Shown in pieces: positions 44,430 through 57,549 of a stretch of 64,000 nucleotides of DNA; position 1 is the first letter of the stretch, and the number at the start of each line of letters is the position of its first letter. The notes under the pieces are model-generated. The model did not search any database. It had not been told where the DNA came from and saw nothing but the letters and a program-made list of their open reading frames with translations. Source of the DNA: Nageia nagi (taxonomy: Eukaryota; Pinophyta); contig JBITNC010000001.1 in the NCBI GenBank assembly GCA_050084985.1, positions 80,104,001 to 80,168,000 on the forward strand, in the 5' to 3' direction. The position numbers and the translations under genes are program-made.

Positions 44430-46772
44430 TGTTTACTACTATTAAGTTTTGCATCCATATTTGTTAGAGGATTAATCACTCATGTAACTTGAAATACTTA
44501 CTGAAGTGATGAAACCTTTTGGTTATTGAGTTGGTTTTGGTAGAGGGTTTGTAAATATCTCCAATTGTTGATTATCAGGATGGACAGGTCCTTCTTCTAC
44601 TTTGATATGATTATCCATTCAAATTGCTTTCTTGTTAATAAAATCTTGAATTATATTCCTTAAGACGCTACAATTTCTTATTAGGTGCCCTGGTGTTCTA
44701 TGATAATTACAAAATTCCTCATACCTATAATTCTTAGGAACACCAGTAGGAAAGTAATGTTGAAAAATTTATGGAAGCTCAATAATTTCCTCTTTTAATT
44801 ACACATTAATAATATTATCAATAATATTAATTAGCTTTGTAAATCTTCTTTGTCTTTTATTCATGTTTCTATCAACATTTGCTATAACAACTGTAGTTTT
44901 CTTTGTATGCATTTGAGGTTTCATTTCATTTACTTATGGTTTATTGTGTGATTCATATATTTGGATTTTTTGGTATCATTTCTTATAGGTTTTTTGACAT
45001 AATCTTCCTTTTTAAATAAAATTTCTATTATTCTAGCTAATGTGAGTCCATGATTAGAGATAACTAATAACTTATACATAGGAAATGAACTATTTGCAAA
45101 AGCATCCTTTAGATCTTGTTCATGCACAAAGATTTTATTTGTAGTTTATTTCCACATTTTTACAAAATTAGACAAAGATTGGTTGGGCAATTGCTTAATT
45201 TTGCATAAGTTTTTGAATTGAACTTTTTTTGCAATATTATATCTTAAATTTTTGAAAAATTTATAAATCAAATCTTTATATTTATCAATGCTCTTTTTAG
45301 GAAGAGTAAAATATCATTTCAATGCATCATCTTTTAAACTACTTGAAAATAATTTTACAAGCATATCTTTATCATGAATATATTACATAACTTCCTCCTA
45401 AAATTTTCTAATATGAATTTTTGGATCTTGCAAACCATCAAATTTTGTAAATTTCACATTCTTTTTACCAACAAGAAATTTAGAAATAATTCTATTAGTT
45501 ATTGGATGTTTTAAACAAAATAAAAAATCATCTTCATCATCATTAAGAATTTCTTCTAATTTCTCAATTCTTTCATCCATTGATTTTTCATTATTTGATA
45601 CTACAAGAGTTTTCTTTGGTTGTTATGTTTGAACTATAGGTATGTTATATTTTGGGGTGGTGGAGGGGTCTTTGATGGTATAATGCTGATTTGAGTGGGA
45701 GTTTTATTTTCTTTTTCCTTTCTCAATTCAAATTCTTTTATTTGTATAAATGGCCCAATCCTATGTAGTTTTTCAAGTTCAAGTTTGTCAATCAATTCTA
45801 ACATAAATTCTAGTTGTTATTCCTCATTAGCCTTTTGAAAATAATCATCTTCTTAAGCATCAAAAATAGCATAAAGTTTTCATGTTCTTCTTTTGAACAA
45901 TAGGGATTATGCTCAAGCATTATTAATAATAGTATAAATTTGTTTAACAATATCTATAGTGGCTTCATCATTAACCAATCTACCCTTACCTTTATTAGAA
46001 CCTTCAAGGAGCATACTTGGATGATGATCATCGAATTACATTACCAAGTATTCAAATTTGAATTTGCTTTTCGCATTGACTTCTTCGAGTGCCACCTTTT
46101 ACTATGGAGTTGTATCGTTTGATTCCATGTTGGTGGTGATGTGTGAATAGTCTTGCATGCCATTATCGACATCCTTCATTATAGTAGATACCCTCCATTT
46201 TCTATATCCTACATTGTCATAGGAAAACAAACTATCTAAGGATTGTGATATTATCGATCTTACTTCTAACAACTCATAATTTGTTAATATATCAATAACT
46301 TACTCATAATTACTAGTAAGATAATATTCTAATTTCTTATTATTGGATAACAAATCTTTTATTGATCTAACATATTTAGAAATTTTATCTAACTCTTTAA
46401 TTTCAACATCACTATCAGAAGTATCATCATGGCTTTGCAAAACTTACATTTTCAAAATTAGTCATCTATAGACACATTGAGCCTATTAAGAATTTGTCCA
46501 ACAATATCCATCTTATCTCTAGCACTTGTGGATTCAATATCATTATACTCATCAATATCCATTTGATCATTGGGATTAGGATCTTGTATAGGTAAATTAG
46601 GGTTAAACTTAACACTTCTCCTAATATCTTCAAAATGAACCTTACTTTTAAAAACCCTAGGTTGTTCTTCATTTATATCCATATTTGAAACATAGGTAGA
46701 ACAAACCCTAGTTTTATCATTTTCTCTAGCTATTACTCTAAGCATATTAGGTAAGGAAAGAGATAATAACAA
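44430..46772 (-). pseudogene. Decayed gag gene of gag-only element 2
   Basis: The minus strand gives, in order: an acidic N-terminal part (46772-46458; DKTRVCSTYVSNMDINEEQP, then DPNPNDQMDID); a Glu/Asp-rich helix (45580-45500); FDGLQDPKIHIRKF (45440); the gag core SSLKDDALK...YFTLPKKSIDKYKDLIYKFF, broken by a stop where a Trp is expected; then LPNQSLSNFVKMWK (45190). The C-terminal half has a CCHC-like finger CNYHRTPGHLIRNCSVLRN (about 44730-44680). The family pattern is Ty3/gypsy-type gag. At least six stops interrupt it. No ATG at the true start could be fixed, and the open stretch begins at a TTG. No protease or RT follows. Confidence 0.75.
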
Positions 46773-46847
46773 AATAGATTCATGACTCTTTATAAGGGAT
46801 GCTCTAGATCAAGATCTAGGTGTGCAAGAATATCATGTTCAACAAAA

Positions 46848-47593
46848 TGTAGACCTCAAATTGTGTAAAATACAAAAATACATAATAAATAAATTGATCT
46901 ATAATGTAGGAAGAAATAGATAATGTATAATATATTATATGACAACAAATTTATGTTAAACACATGAACTTGATATGAAGTGTATGTATAATCCTTAATA
47001 ACAAGTAACAATGAATACTCAAAGTATTGGGATTAGATTCATGATGAGTTTCTAATAGATCTTTGTTTGCATGGATCAATGACTCAACCACTAAAATTTT
47101 GAACCCTTAATCTAGAATATGCACACTGTTATTGGTCTAAAAGAAGTATGTCATTGGCTACGTGATATGTGCTAAATTATGTTATGCACAAAAGATAGAA
47201 AGTTCAAAGCTTAAAGTATAACAATTTCTCATGATAGGTGGCATCTAAAGACATTATAGCTTAATGAAGATTATGGTTAACAACCAGTTATCAAAATTCT
47301 TATCATATCAAGGAGTTCCAATCTCTGAATGTCTACCTATTCCACTTGCTTATATAGCCTACAAGGACATAAAAAAGAGTGAAGGATGACCTCTAGCAGT
47401 AATATAATCATTTTTGTATTCAAAATACTTTAAAATATAAATCATAATAAATGATATAGCATTTATTATAACACATGGTATTGCATTGTATATCAACTTT
47501 ATCTTGACATATGTAATATTGCATTAAGTCATTTACAAAGTATAAATATGATTTATTAAATAAAGAATAAATCATTTTTAGGCATCTAAAACA
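46848..47593 (-). repeat. 5' LTR of gag-only element 2
   Basis: It pairs with 38757-39499. On the minus strand it starts TGTTTTAGATGCC and ends GAGGTCTACA. The following minus-strand bases (ttttgttgaacatgat) do not match a primer site I can name. Confidence 0.88.
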
Positions 47594-48960
47594 TAACCAA
47601 GAAGGTCATAAATACATGTATAATCATTCATTAGAGAAAAAAAATTAATAAGAATGGCTAATAGTATTATAATACTTATATCCATTATCCACTATACTTG
47701 CATGGTTATATACAAATACAATAAATAAAATAGTTATATATTTTATCTTTATAACTTATAATTGAGTTTCCTTAAAAGAATATAGGGAATTTATTGTAAG
47801 AAAATCCATTTGTACATATCTTGCTATCATTAAAGAATATGACAATATATTTTATTATGGTATTTTGGAAAATAAGTTGAAAGCTTTCTAAAGTTGCACA
47901 ACCAAGAAACTAAATAATACATGTATAATGATTCATTCTAGGAATAATATAATAATATTTTCTCATGTATTAAATTATTTAAAGCCCTCACCTACTCAAC
48001 TTATGCAAGTAGAATGGATACTAATGAATTTCAAAGCTTACTCAAGATAGCTTGCACAGTTACAACGTTCAATAATGCATGTATTATGACTCTTCCCAAG
48101 AATAATGCAACAAGAATTAGTCATGATTTTAAGGCTAATTTTGAACTAATACAAAGTCTACACTATTAAGGTTTGTTCCTAGGTATATCTTCTTAAAATG
48201 CAAGAGTTAAAGTGAATCATTTATATAGCCATGAATTGCATATCTTCTAATTATTGTAATATAAAAAATTAGATTTGTATCATGCATATCCCATGTATTC
48301 ATATATACTTTATATACAAATATATGTGACAACCATAACATACAATAAAAATAAATTTTGAATGAATTTTATGGATACCGTCTTTTAGAACTCTCATTTT
48401 ATAGATATTTTGGTGATGATGTTCAAAGCTTTCTTGAGATAGTCTATATGGCTAAGAACTTAAATAATACTTGTACAACAATTCATCCCATGAAATAATA
48501 TACAATAAGTATTGATATAATTTAGAAAATAAGTTGAAAACTTCTTTAGGCTATATGGCAAAAAAGTTTAATATTGCATGTACAATTATTCATCCTAGGA
48601 ATAATGCACTAAGAGTAGCTCATGCTATTAGTGTATTTAAAACCATCATCAAGTAGATCTATACAAAAAAAATACATACCAATGAATTTCAAAGCTTCCT
48701 TAGCATAACCTATATGGCTAATAAGTTTAACAATGCATGTATAATGACTCAACCCATGAATAATGTCATAAGAGTTGGTCTTGTTATTAAGTTTAGTTCC
48801 CAAGTTATAGAAAGATTATGTTGTTAGAGTTGGATCCATAGTGTAGCTTCATCAATGGAAATAATTTTAGTTTATCCTTTGTATAGCCATTAATTTTATA
48901 TCCTCTAATCACTAATATCTACAAAACTTGTTGATCGGTATTCTATATCTTCATTATACC
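47594..48960. repeat. Complex higher-order repeat
   Basis: A motif of the form 'atggctaagaagtttaataatgcatgtataatgattcatcccaggaataatgcaataagag' recurs at about 47614, 47929, 48077, 48469, 48576 and 48735, with strong decay. Larger blocks also repeat: 48077-48300 aligns with 48735-48960 (offset about 658 bp), including 'tatagccattaattttatatcctctaat'-like sequence. It continues leftward at 38650-38756 beyond the inserted LTR element. No coding potential was identified. Confidence 0.65.
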
Positions 48961-50438
48961 AATCGAAGGGTTCTTTATATAAATGACATTTTAAGGATTT
49001 TAATTATGCAATAATATTGATAAAATGTATATAAAGAATGAAAGAATAAATAATAATAACATAAATTTTAATAAGGGGTATCTTTATCAACAATCAGAAT
49101 CATTAATACAATTTTAGCCAAGTTTGATGAATATCACTAGTTATGTATATTTCTTAATCTATAGCCCTATAAGAAGTGAATGCAAGTGATCTATGTTTTC
49201 TCCTACTTTGGTTCTCTTTTGCTCATCACTTCCTCTTCAATTGGACCTAATCTTTATCTTTAATATGACCAAAAAAGTTTCTTTGAATTGATAATATCCA
49301 TTTCATATTCATGTTTCATAATGACACCTTAATTTATTTGATGACATATTAGTTAATTCAATATTTCCCTATAAAAAACTACTTGTTGTGTTGCCTAAGT
49401 GAGGAGAGAATCCGATCATCAATCACCAAATACTAGTTGATATTTGAGCTTTTTAAAATTCTCTCCTAGTAACATCCTCCCCAACTTAGATGGAGGTGAA
49501 TCCTTCAAACTCATTTTATATAATTTTCCATATTGTATAGTGAGTTATCATGGAAATCTATTTGAACTTATTCTTATTTTTATCTCTTTAATCAACTCTC
49601 TAAATTAGTACTCCTTGTTTGGTGTTGTTGTTATCTCCTTAGGGTTTAAATTAGGATGGTGCTCTAATTTAGAATGAAATAGTTTATAAAACTTAAACAT
49701 CATCTTCTCATAGAGTAAGAGGGAATGATCCATAGTAATTCATTTAGTTGTATGAAGAAATTAAGGGCATCACTTCGAATGTATTCTCAAAGAATATATA
49801 GAATCATAATCCAGGAGTATCCGAGGGGTGTTACATGTCCAAAGAAGGAAATAAATTTAGATAGTGTTGATTTTAATGAGTAAATCATCTCATCAAACTT
49901 GCAATTCCTATGCTTCTAATCTTTTATATTCATATACCTTCACCATTATCCTCCATTGAATGTAGTTAGGAAGTTCAAATACCTTTCTAATATCAAAATT
50001 TGAACTAGTGAATTTGATGAAGCCATATTCCTCTTTTTATTACTTCTTAGAAATATTTTGTACATCTTATTTTGTTATACTATTTCATTATTCCATCTTT
50101 CTTGAGTTCATCATAATCAAGGTTTTGTGTTTATATCCCTTGTTGGTGGGTTATTACTATTAAACAACCTACTATATTCATAGAGTAGTCATTTCTTAAG
50201 AAGATTACTTACTACAAAAGATATTACATATCCCTACATTTGTATATCTTCTGAAATGATCCAACTTTATTTTTCAAATAGGTTAGTTCCTCTAACGTAT
50301 TCCATCCAAATGCGAGGATCCACTTATGGTCATGTAGTGAATATCAAATTAACTATATCATAATCTACTAATTTTGAGCAAAATAAGTATTACAAGTTTA
50401 AATAAATCATTAATTATTCCTCATAGTTATCCATTTGC
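48961..50438. other. Unassigned AT-rich stretch
   Basis: I see no gene, no repeat pair and no motif. Confidence 0.5.
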
Positions 50439-51425
50439 CATGGGGTAAGTGCAAGAAAATGAGTCTCACTCTGGAGGAAGTCTTATGAACTGCTAGGTTT
50501 TTGTATTTGTTTAATAACTTTTTATTTTTTTGGAATTATCAAAAAAATAAATATGTACATAATCTGCATACAATTCTTCATAATTTAAATAAAAAATAAA
50601 TTAAAAATGATAAGTTTTATTCAAATTATGCTTGCCAACCATGAGCATTTTTTGAAATGATAATCATAACCAATAAAAAATAAAATATTCATGAAAAAAT
50701 TACAAAAAACTATCCTCCACAATATTTAGTTTCTTAGGTATCTTTAACAAAAAATATTTAAAAAAAAATATTTTAATTTATGTCCAATTATGTTTGTCGA
50801 ACATGATGGGTATGGTCTTGAAATTATATTTTTTAAATAGTGGGTTTTGTATTTGTTTAATAACTTTTTATTTTTTTTGAATTGTGAAAAAAATAATATA
50901 TGTGCACAATTTGCGTGCAATTATTCATAAGATAAAAAAAATTAAAAATGATAAGTTTAGGTCAAATTATGCTTGCCAGACGAGCAATTTTTGAAATGAT
51001 AGTCATAATCAATAACAAATTAATAAAAAATAAACTATTCATGAAAAAATTACAAAATAATATCCTCCATAATTTTTAGTGTCTTAGGTATCTTTACCAA
51101 AAAGGATTTTAAAATTTATTTTAATTTAGATCTAATTATGTTTGCTAAACACAATGGGGGTATGGTCCTGAAACTATATTTTTTAAATAGTGGATTTTAA
51201 ACATGTCTACCAAATATTAATTTCTATGATCTGGTCATTAGAATAAATTATATATTTGAAAACTAGACTTTGAGAATTGCATTTTTACCCAAGTGACCTT
51301 TTTCAAGAATAGGACTCTAAGTGCTTCAAATTTTGAGATATAGTATGAGCAAACTTAAAAATCAGGGAAAATATTTTCACTTTTTGGCCAAAAGTGGGAC
51401 TCATCTTCTTACACTTTACCCCATG
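50439..51425. mobile_element. TIR-bounded non-autonomous DNA element with internal tandem duplication
   Basis: The left end CATGGGGTAAGTGCAAGAAA (50439 on) and the reverse complement of the right end (51425 back: CATGGGGTAAAGTGTAAGAA) match at about 29 of 33 positions, continuing through 'atgagtcycact'. Inside, 50497-50843 and 50844-51193 are a tandem duplication of about 347 bp. There is no ORF. I cannot define a target-site duplication, so the superfamily (Mutator-like or other) is open. Confidence 0.65.
50497..51193. repeat. 347-bp tandem duplication
   Basis: Two copies start at 50497 and 50844 and share 'ttttgtatttgtttaataac', 'attatgcttgcca', 'tcatgaaaaaattacaaa', 'ttaggtatcttta' and the closing 'atattttttaaatagtgg'. 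Identity is about 83-87% by eye. Confidence 0.9.
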
Positions 51426-52651
51426 CTCTAGCATATCGATGTCCATATATTAACTAGATGATGAGACTTTGTATTAGGTATGGTGAATTTATCAAGTTTT
51501 CATAGCTTGCTTTTGACCAGGGAAAGAAATTTTTCACCTCATGCCAAGCTTAACACTGCATATAGAAAAAGTATCCTTCCATTTGATTACATAGGAAACC
51601 AGCTATTAGGCAATGATTCCTTATTTCCACTATCAATTTTAAGAGGTTTTCCTCCTTATATTCTTTGGTATTATCATTTTTTTATTTTTTGTTTGAGGTC
51701 ATTAGTCCTAGTAGTTTTTTCAAGTTGTTATAACCCCTTTGATTATTCCTTTAATCCTTAGTCGTAAATGTAATTATTATCTTTCTTTTTATTTTTTAAT
51801 GATGTTTCTTATTCTAAATTTGTTGATTCTTCCTACCTATTTTAGTATTGCTTCAAACAACTCATATTTAAGGTTAATAAAAATATAAATCTTCCATTAT
51901 CACAAAATATGAAAAATTCTTTTACAATAGAAAAAATGTTGTCACATAGTTTTTGTTACTTCCATCAAGGAAAAAGTAATTCTCTCCTACTACATCAGTG
52001 TTAGTTATCATCCTTGTTCTTGATTTAGAATTTTTAGGGATTAGCTTATATTCAATGAGCTTTAGGTGGGAAGTTGGGATGAGGTTATATGTTGTCACAG
52101 GCACTACCTCTATTGGATCTAGACCATAGTTACTACCAAATATGCCTCTACAAAAATTTAAGTACAATCAATTTGTTGCTTCTTGAACCTGGTTTCATTT
52201 TGATAGTATTGTGTAGCCATTACCTTAATTTTAGCTAACTCCAGTTTATGTGCTAAGTGGATAATCTTGATTATTAGAGTAAGTTATTAACCTTCCCATG
52301 TAACTTCCTTTTATGGTGACAATTGTACATAGTTCAATGGATGTTACTTGAAATTGATTTTCATAATCTTCACCTTACTCTAGTTTTTATTTAAGTACTC
52401 TATCTTTACATCTTTGGCAGCTAAGTAAGCTTTTATTTGTTGGAGTTCCTTTGAATTAGTATTTTTTTGGATGATACCTCCATCTCTATACATGCAATTA
52501 TGTAATACTCTAGTTGCATCACTACCTTAGGATTCAGGATATCCAATTATTTGATGGATTATGTATATTAATTATTATACTTATGATGCTCTATTTTTAG
52601 GAATCATCTTTCCTCAAATAATGTATTGATATTCAAGCTGAGGATCATTAT
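51426..52651. other. Unassigned stretch
   Basis: A minus-strand frame of 81 codons at 51922-52167 has a fairly protein-like composition (YGLDPIEVVPVTTYNLIP, then SRTRMITNTDVVGENYFF) but no family that I know and no support around it. It may be a decayed transposon ORF. Nothing else is seen. Confidence 0.35.
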
Positions 52652-52656
52652 CAAGG

Positions 52657-53426
52657 TGTTATCACCTAAAATTAATTGATGCATTTAATTAAATACATTA
52701 GAATATATGTGCCCCACTTATACATACTTAGTTCAAGAATATTAATGTTATCTTGGATATGGTCAATATATATCAACTTATTATATTCTTATTTATGTAA
52801 TACACGTTGACCTAAGGAGTAGGTCATATTATTATCTATATAAATAAGGATCTAATAGTAAGTTCGACATCAAGGAGATACATGATCCCATATCTAATCT
52901 TGATGATGGCAGTCCTTTAGGTGTCTCTTGACATCACCATTCAAGGCTAGGTTTGTGTACTTCCTTATGCAAGCATCCTATGTTTGGGTTAGCTCATCTA
53001 AGTATCAAATTGAGATCATTGAGAGTTCATGTGGAGGAAAGAGTTAGTTTGGAATGAATAGAGTCTAATGAAAAACCATCAATGCTCCTCTGTAGATGAA
53101 ATAGATTGCTGATGCTCCTTTAAGCATGAAATAGACCACCCATAGCCCTCTCTTTAATCATCTTCTCCATGACTTTAGGTGCAAACTCCATTAGTTGTTG
53201 AGGCTTCATCACTATCTTCTATTCATCGATATCAAGTACATTCCATGAGGTAAGTATACAAACTCAATCTTGCTTGTGATGTCATTTCAATTCAGTTATT
53301 CATTATCTCCTATGTTAGATTTTTTTGTTATAAATTTCTATCTGTTAGCTCAAAATTTACAAATATTCCTTTGATAACTAAGGTATTCATTTATTTGCAT
53401 TCTCAAATACATTTTATTTGTAAATA
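52657..53426 (+). repeat. 5' LTR of the Tat-type element
   Basis: It starts TGTTATCACCTAAAATTAAT, ends TTGTAAATA, and pairs with 60123-60894. The following bases atttggtgaacttgac would be the primer site region. I cannot name the tRNA with confidence. Confidence 0.9.
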
Positions 53427-53779
53427 ATTTGGTGAACTTGACATAAATCATAAGTAGTTTTGCTAAAACCCTAGGGTTTTAGTTAGAACTAATAAGCAAT
53501 TTAGTAAGTTATTTTAGACATGGATTAGTTAAGAGTATTCTGCAAAGTCTTTCACTGAAGAGATCATGATGAGCTCTTGGAGATATTCAACATGAATGGA
53601 CTAGAAGCATCTAATGAAGGAATGACACAGTGATGGAAGTAACAATGATCACATTTAGGCTATTATTAAGGGTATAAAAGATAGATTAATCAACTAGTAA
53701 GAGGATCAGCTTAGCTAATGATTCGCTTGTGTTTGATTGCCCTCTGTGATGAGATCCATTTATGCATGCCACCATTGAA
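53427..53779 (+). other. Leader of the Tat-type element
   Basis: Untranslated region between LTR and gag. No open frame. Confidence 0.5.
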
Positions 53780-54780
53780 ATTATAAATATCCCAAGTTCT
53801 ATAAGTTCAGTGGGAAGGGAGATCCACAAGATATTTGCAAGGGTTTAAGGATGAGTGTGAGCTCAAAATCAATGTGGATTTTAGATTACAAATGAAGTTC
53901 TTTCCTCATAGTTTGGAAGGAGAGGCTGTGAATGGTTCTACTCTCTACTTGAAAGGTCAGTTACATCATTTCAAGAATTGAGTAACTTATTTCTAGAACA
54001 GTATAAACATAACATCAAGCATGAAGTCATGGTTTCATATCTATGTGCTATGAGGTAAGGTAGTAATAAAAATCTTGAAAAGTTTATCATGCAATTCAAA
54101 AAGACATGGCAATAAATCAAAACTAAGTCATAGAAAAGAGGTAAATATTATTTCAAGGATGCTATCATATTATCTTACAATTTATGTCATTGATTATACA
54201 CATTAGCATTTTTTGATATAATATATAAGCTATTGAAAAAAGAAAGTCCTTATGAAATTAGGACTTATAAAGTATCAAGATGATAAGCCTAGGGCCAAGG
54301 ATAAGCAACCATAATCACCAAAGAAAGATAAATCCATTCATGTAGCAAAAAAAGCAATGAAAAGAAAGAAAGAAAATTCATAAATTTTCCTATACCTCCC
54401 AGGTTTATCTTGAAAGATCTAATGGCAAAGGGATTGTTACAACCTTTACCTAAGCGAAGAGGAAGATGAGTCACAGAGAGGCCAACAGGTGCAAGAAAGA
54501 TAGATACTATGAATATCATCAAACCAAGGGGCATGCCACTAATAGGTGTGGAGGCCTAATAAATAAAATACAAAGGCTTAGAGAGGATGGATTCTATGTG
54601 TGTCCTATCAGGTTAAAGATATAGGGAAGAGCAAACATATCAATGTAATTTTCTATGAAGAAGTGTGTGCAACACTTACAAAAGGAAGATCAAGAGTAGC
54701 AACAAATCCTATCACATGTGAAAAGGAGCTTCCTAAAGACTCAAGAAGTTTTGACCTCATTAAGCCACTCAAGAATACAT
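53780..54780 (+). pseudogene. Gag of the Tat-type element, decayed
   Basis: Pieces in different frames give FYKFSGKGDPQD (53800), then FPHSLEGEAVN, FYSLLERSVTSFQELSNLF and LEQYKHNIKHEV (53910-54020), the retrotransposon gag core ('F..sL.g.A..Wf..l...si.sf.eL...F...f'). Near 54500-54560 a zinc-finger-like block reads YEYHQTKGHATNRCGGL. Frameshifts and stops abound. Confidence 0.75.
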
Positions 54781-54980
54781 AAGCAAGGTTAGTTAGTTGA
54801 ATTATATTTAAATTTTAGAACCTCATAGAGAAATGATGAATCAATTTTCAAGAATAGTCAATAAATAGGAACATCTCAATCATTGCTTCTATGAAAAAGG
54901 CAAAAATATGGAGTAAAGGAGATGTTATCACTTTTCACCCTAGTGAAAGGCCTAGCAAGGATGTAACCTAGTTACATCCA

Positions 54981-55265
54981 CCATTATTTATTAAAGTGAA
55001 TATCTTTGGCAATATAGTTAAGAGATCATTGATAGATGGTGGGGTAGCTTTGAATATTACCACCACTCACTTTTTTTCACAGTTTGACCTAGATTTATTA
55101 CCTCCAAGAGAAAAGACTACCATAGAGTTAAGGGATTTGATGGTGTTCCAAAGAAATATGAATAATCATCACACTTCCAATAAAGTAGAAATAAGGTACT
55201 TCAACCCTCTTCTACATTATAGATGGAAAGCTTCTTTTAATTTCATTTTGGAAGAACTTAGTTAG
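54981..55265 (+). pseudogene. Aspartic protease relic of the Tat-type element
   Basis: An 89-codon open stretch starts NIFGNIVKRSLIDGGVALNI. The LIDGGVALNI block fits the gypsy protease active site ('vLvDgGSa.Ni', D-[SG]-G). The next block, FDLDLLPPREKTTIEL, also suits that family. Confidence 0.65.
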
Positions 55266-55899
55266 ATGATATGAAGGAGTAGCATCCACTTTAGATAGAT
55301 GTTTCAATTTTTGTTCTGAAAGAAATGTTTACAAGGTAGAAGTAGATGAGCAAATAGCCAAGCAATGTAACTATGTTCTCTGAGAGATTTGTTTTGTATG
55401 ATGTGAAATATGAGGCTATCCTAGCTAAGAATGATAAAATATATAGAAAAGCATTTACAAGAAATAACATCATAATATCAGGTTTGGTTCATACACCATC
55501 ATGGACATTAATAACATCAATTAAAGAGAGACTTAGACGATGAAAGAGGCTCAAGAAAAGGTTTTCTCATGCTCCTTTGGGTCCATAAAGACCATCAATG
55601 TTCCTCTTTAGAGAAAATCATGGAGGAAAATAAATGTTGCATCATTCTGTATCATGAGATGGTCATAATGGTCAGGTTAGTTGTTTTTATTAACATAAGA
55701 AGATGAATGGTAAGAGATGATCAAAATTGCTTTGTTATTGAATGTGAAATAGATGATAAAGATGCAATACATGTTATAGAATTATTTGAGAATGATGATG
55801 CTTTCTTAGAATCTATGGATGCTAGAACTAAATATCTAGATAGGCATAAAAGAGGATTCACAAACATTATCTAGATGTACATGCCTACTTTGGTGAATC

Positions 55900-57010
55900 T
55901 ATGGAAATAAAATCAAAGGGTTGGGAGATTTGTCATTTCCCACACCATCAAATTAGAGATGACTTGGTTGAATGAAGAGATAGATGAGGTTAACATTGTT
56001 CTCAAGAAACATCATGATTCTTAAAAATGGGTAAGCTCCTTGGGGAACCTTTGCAAAATGAGTTGATTCAATCCTTTCATGATTATTTCAAATTATTTGC
56101 ATGGTCATATAAAGATATTCCTAGATTAGATGAAAATTTTATGGTACATAACTTGGCTATTAGAAAAGAGTAGTTCTTGTAAAGCAAAATCGAGAAAGAT
56201 ACTTTTCAATTTCTTTACTAGTTAAGAAGGAAATTCAAAACTATTGGAAGTTGGCTTCATAAGACCCATTGATTATTAAAATGGATGGCCAATTAGTTTA
56301 ATGAAAAAGCTTACAAGTGAAACTAGAGTATGTACTAATTTTAATGATTCAATAAAGCATGTTGGAAAGATGACTTCCACTACCCAACATAGATATGATC
56401 ATTAACATTTGGTAGGTGATGAGATGTTATCATTTATGGATGGATTTTTAGGATATAATCAAATAAAATCAAGAAAAGTGATCAGCATAAAACAACCTTT
56501 AGAACTCCTTGGGGTAACTTTTGCTAAAGGTAATGCCATTTGTCTTAAGAATGCAGGGGACCACATATCAAAAAGCAATAAAGCAATATTCCATGATTTT
56601 ATTTATAAAATAGTAGAAGGTCTATGTAGATGATATCTTGGTAAAATCAAAGAATAAAGAAGACCATGTCAAGGGTGTAAAAATAGCATTTGAAATGATG
56701 AAAAGTACAAGTTAAGAATCAAGCCTCAAAAATATGTATTTGGGGTATCATCAGAAAAACTCTTGGGGCACATTATCTCTAGGAGAGGGGTTTGAAATGG
56801 ATCCAAAGAAGATTAAGGCTATCATAAAAATGTATCCTCCTATGAATTCAAGCAATTAAAAAGGCTCCAAGGTAAATCCAAGCTGTTAGAAGATTGATTT
56901 ATCAATTAACAAATAAGATAGCTCCTATGTCTTATTTATTAAGAAAGAAGTTGAGTTTAAATGGGATGTTAAGTGTTAAGAAGTGTTTGATAGAATAAAA
57001 GAGTATTTGC
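55900..57010 (+). pseudogene. Reverse transcriptase relic of the Tat-type element
   Basis: Motifs in shifting frames: GFIRPIDY near 56250 (usual GFI..V.Y..W), LSFMDGFLGYNQI at 56430 (usual 'lSfmDgfsGYnQI'), TPWG and NAGDH near 56505-56555 (usual 'aTYqr'), and VYVDDILVKSK-type sequence at 56620-56650. PQKYVFGVSSEKLLGHIIS lies at 56725-56775. Many stops. Confidence 0.85.
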
Positions 57011-57440
57011 TACATCCAACAGTTTTAGCTCTATATAGGCATGAAGAACCCTTTTGGATCTATGTCTCAACTACAGAAACATGCATTTGAGGTAATGTTG
57101 GCAACGAAGGAAGAAGATGGTAAAGAAATATTAGTCTACTTTATTAGCAAAACATTGAAAGAATATGAAACTAAGTACACACCCATTGAGAAGTTATGTT
57201 AATGTATAGTGTTTTGCTATTAGAGGTTGAGGCATTATATGTTCAATAGCACAACACATGTACTTACTTAGGTAGACCCATAAGATATCTAATGTCAAAA
57301 CCATGCCTCAATGAAAAGTCAACAAAATGGATCATGCTATTCAAGAGTTTGAATCTCAAGTTTGTGAAACAAAAATTAGTTAAAGGGTAGGTAGTTGCAG
57401 ATTTTATTGCAAAGTTTCCTAGGAAGATAATACAGAACTT
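57011..57440 (+). pseudogene. First RNase H relic of the Tat-type element
   Basis: EPFWIYVSTTETC (57050), then ILVYFISKTLKEYETKYTPI and EKLC (57125-57200), RLRHYMF (57225) and a 'KVDP' block follow the usual gypsy RNase H layout (YYvSRtL.daEtrY...Ek..lAlv.a..klR.Y). Confidence 0.75.
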
Positions 57441-57549
57441 ATAGAAACATTTTAGGATGAATGTGCTTTGGTAGAATCTATAGAATGTACAAAGAGGACC
57501 ACCTGGACCTTCTTCTGGAGATAATAAAATCATCAGTATTCCTTTTTCA

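Larger units (their letters stand above)
38757..47593 (-). mobile_element. Gag-only LTR retrotransposon 2 with antisense ORF
   Basis: LTRs of about 743-746 bp lie at 38757-39499 and 46848-47593 (TGTAGACCTC...TCTAAAACA, about 80-85% identical by eye). A minus-strand polypurine tract at 39500-39516 sets the orientation. Reading the minus strand: 5' LTR, gag (46772-44430), spacer, an oppositely oriented ORF with plant-mobile-domain features (41380-43510), spacer, 3' LTR. I find no pol domain in 7.3 kb of interior. No clear 5-bp target duplication remains. It interrupted a complex tandem repeat (37661-38756 / 47594-48960). Confidence 0.85.
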
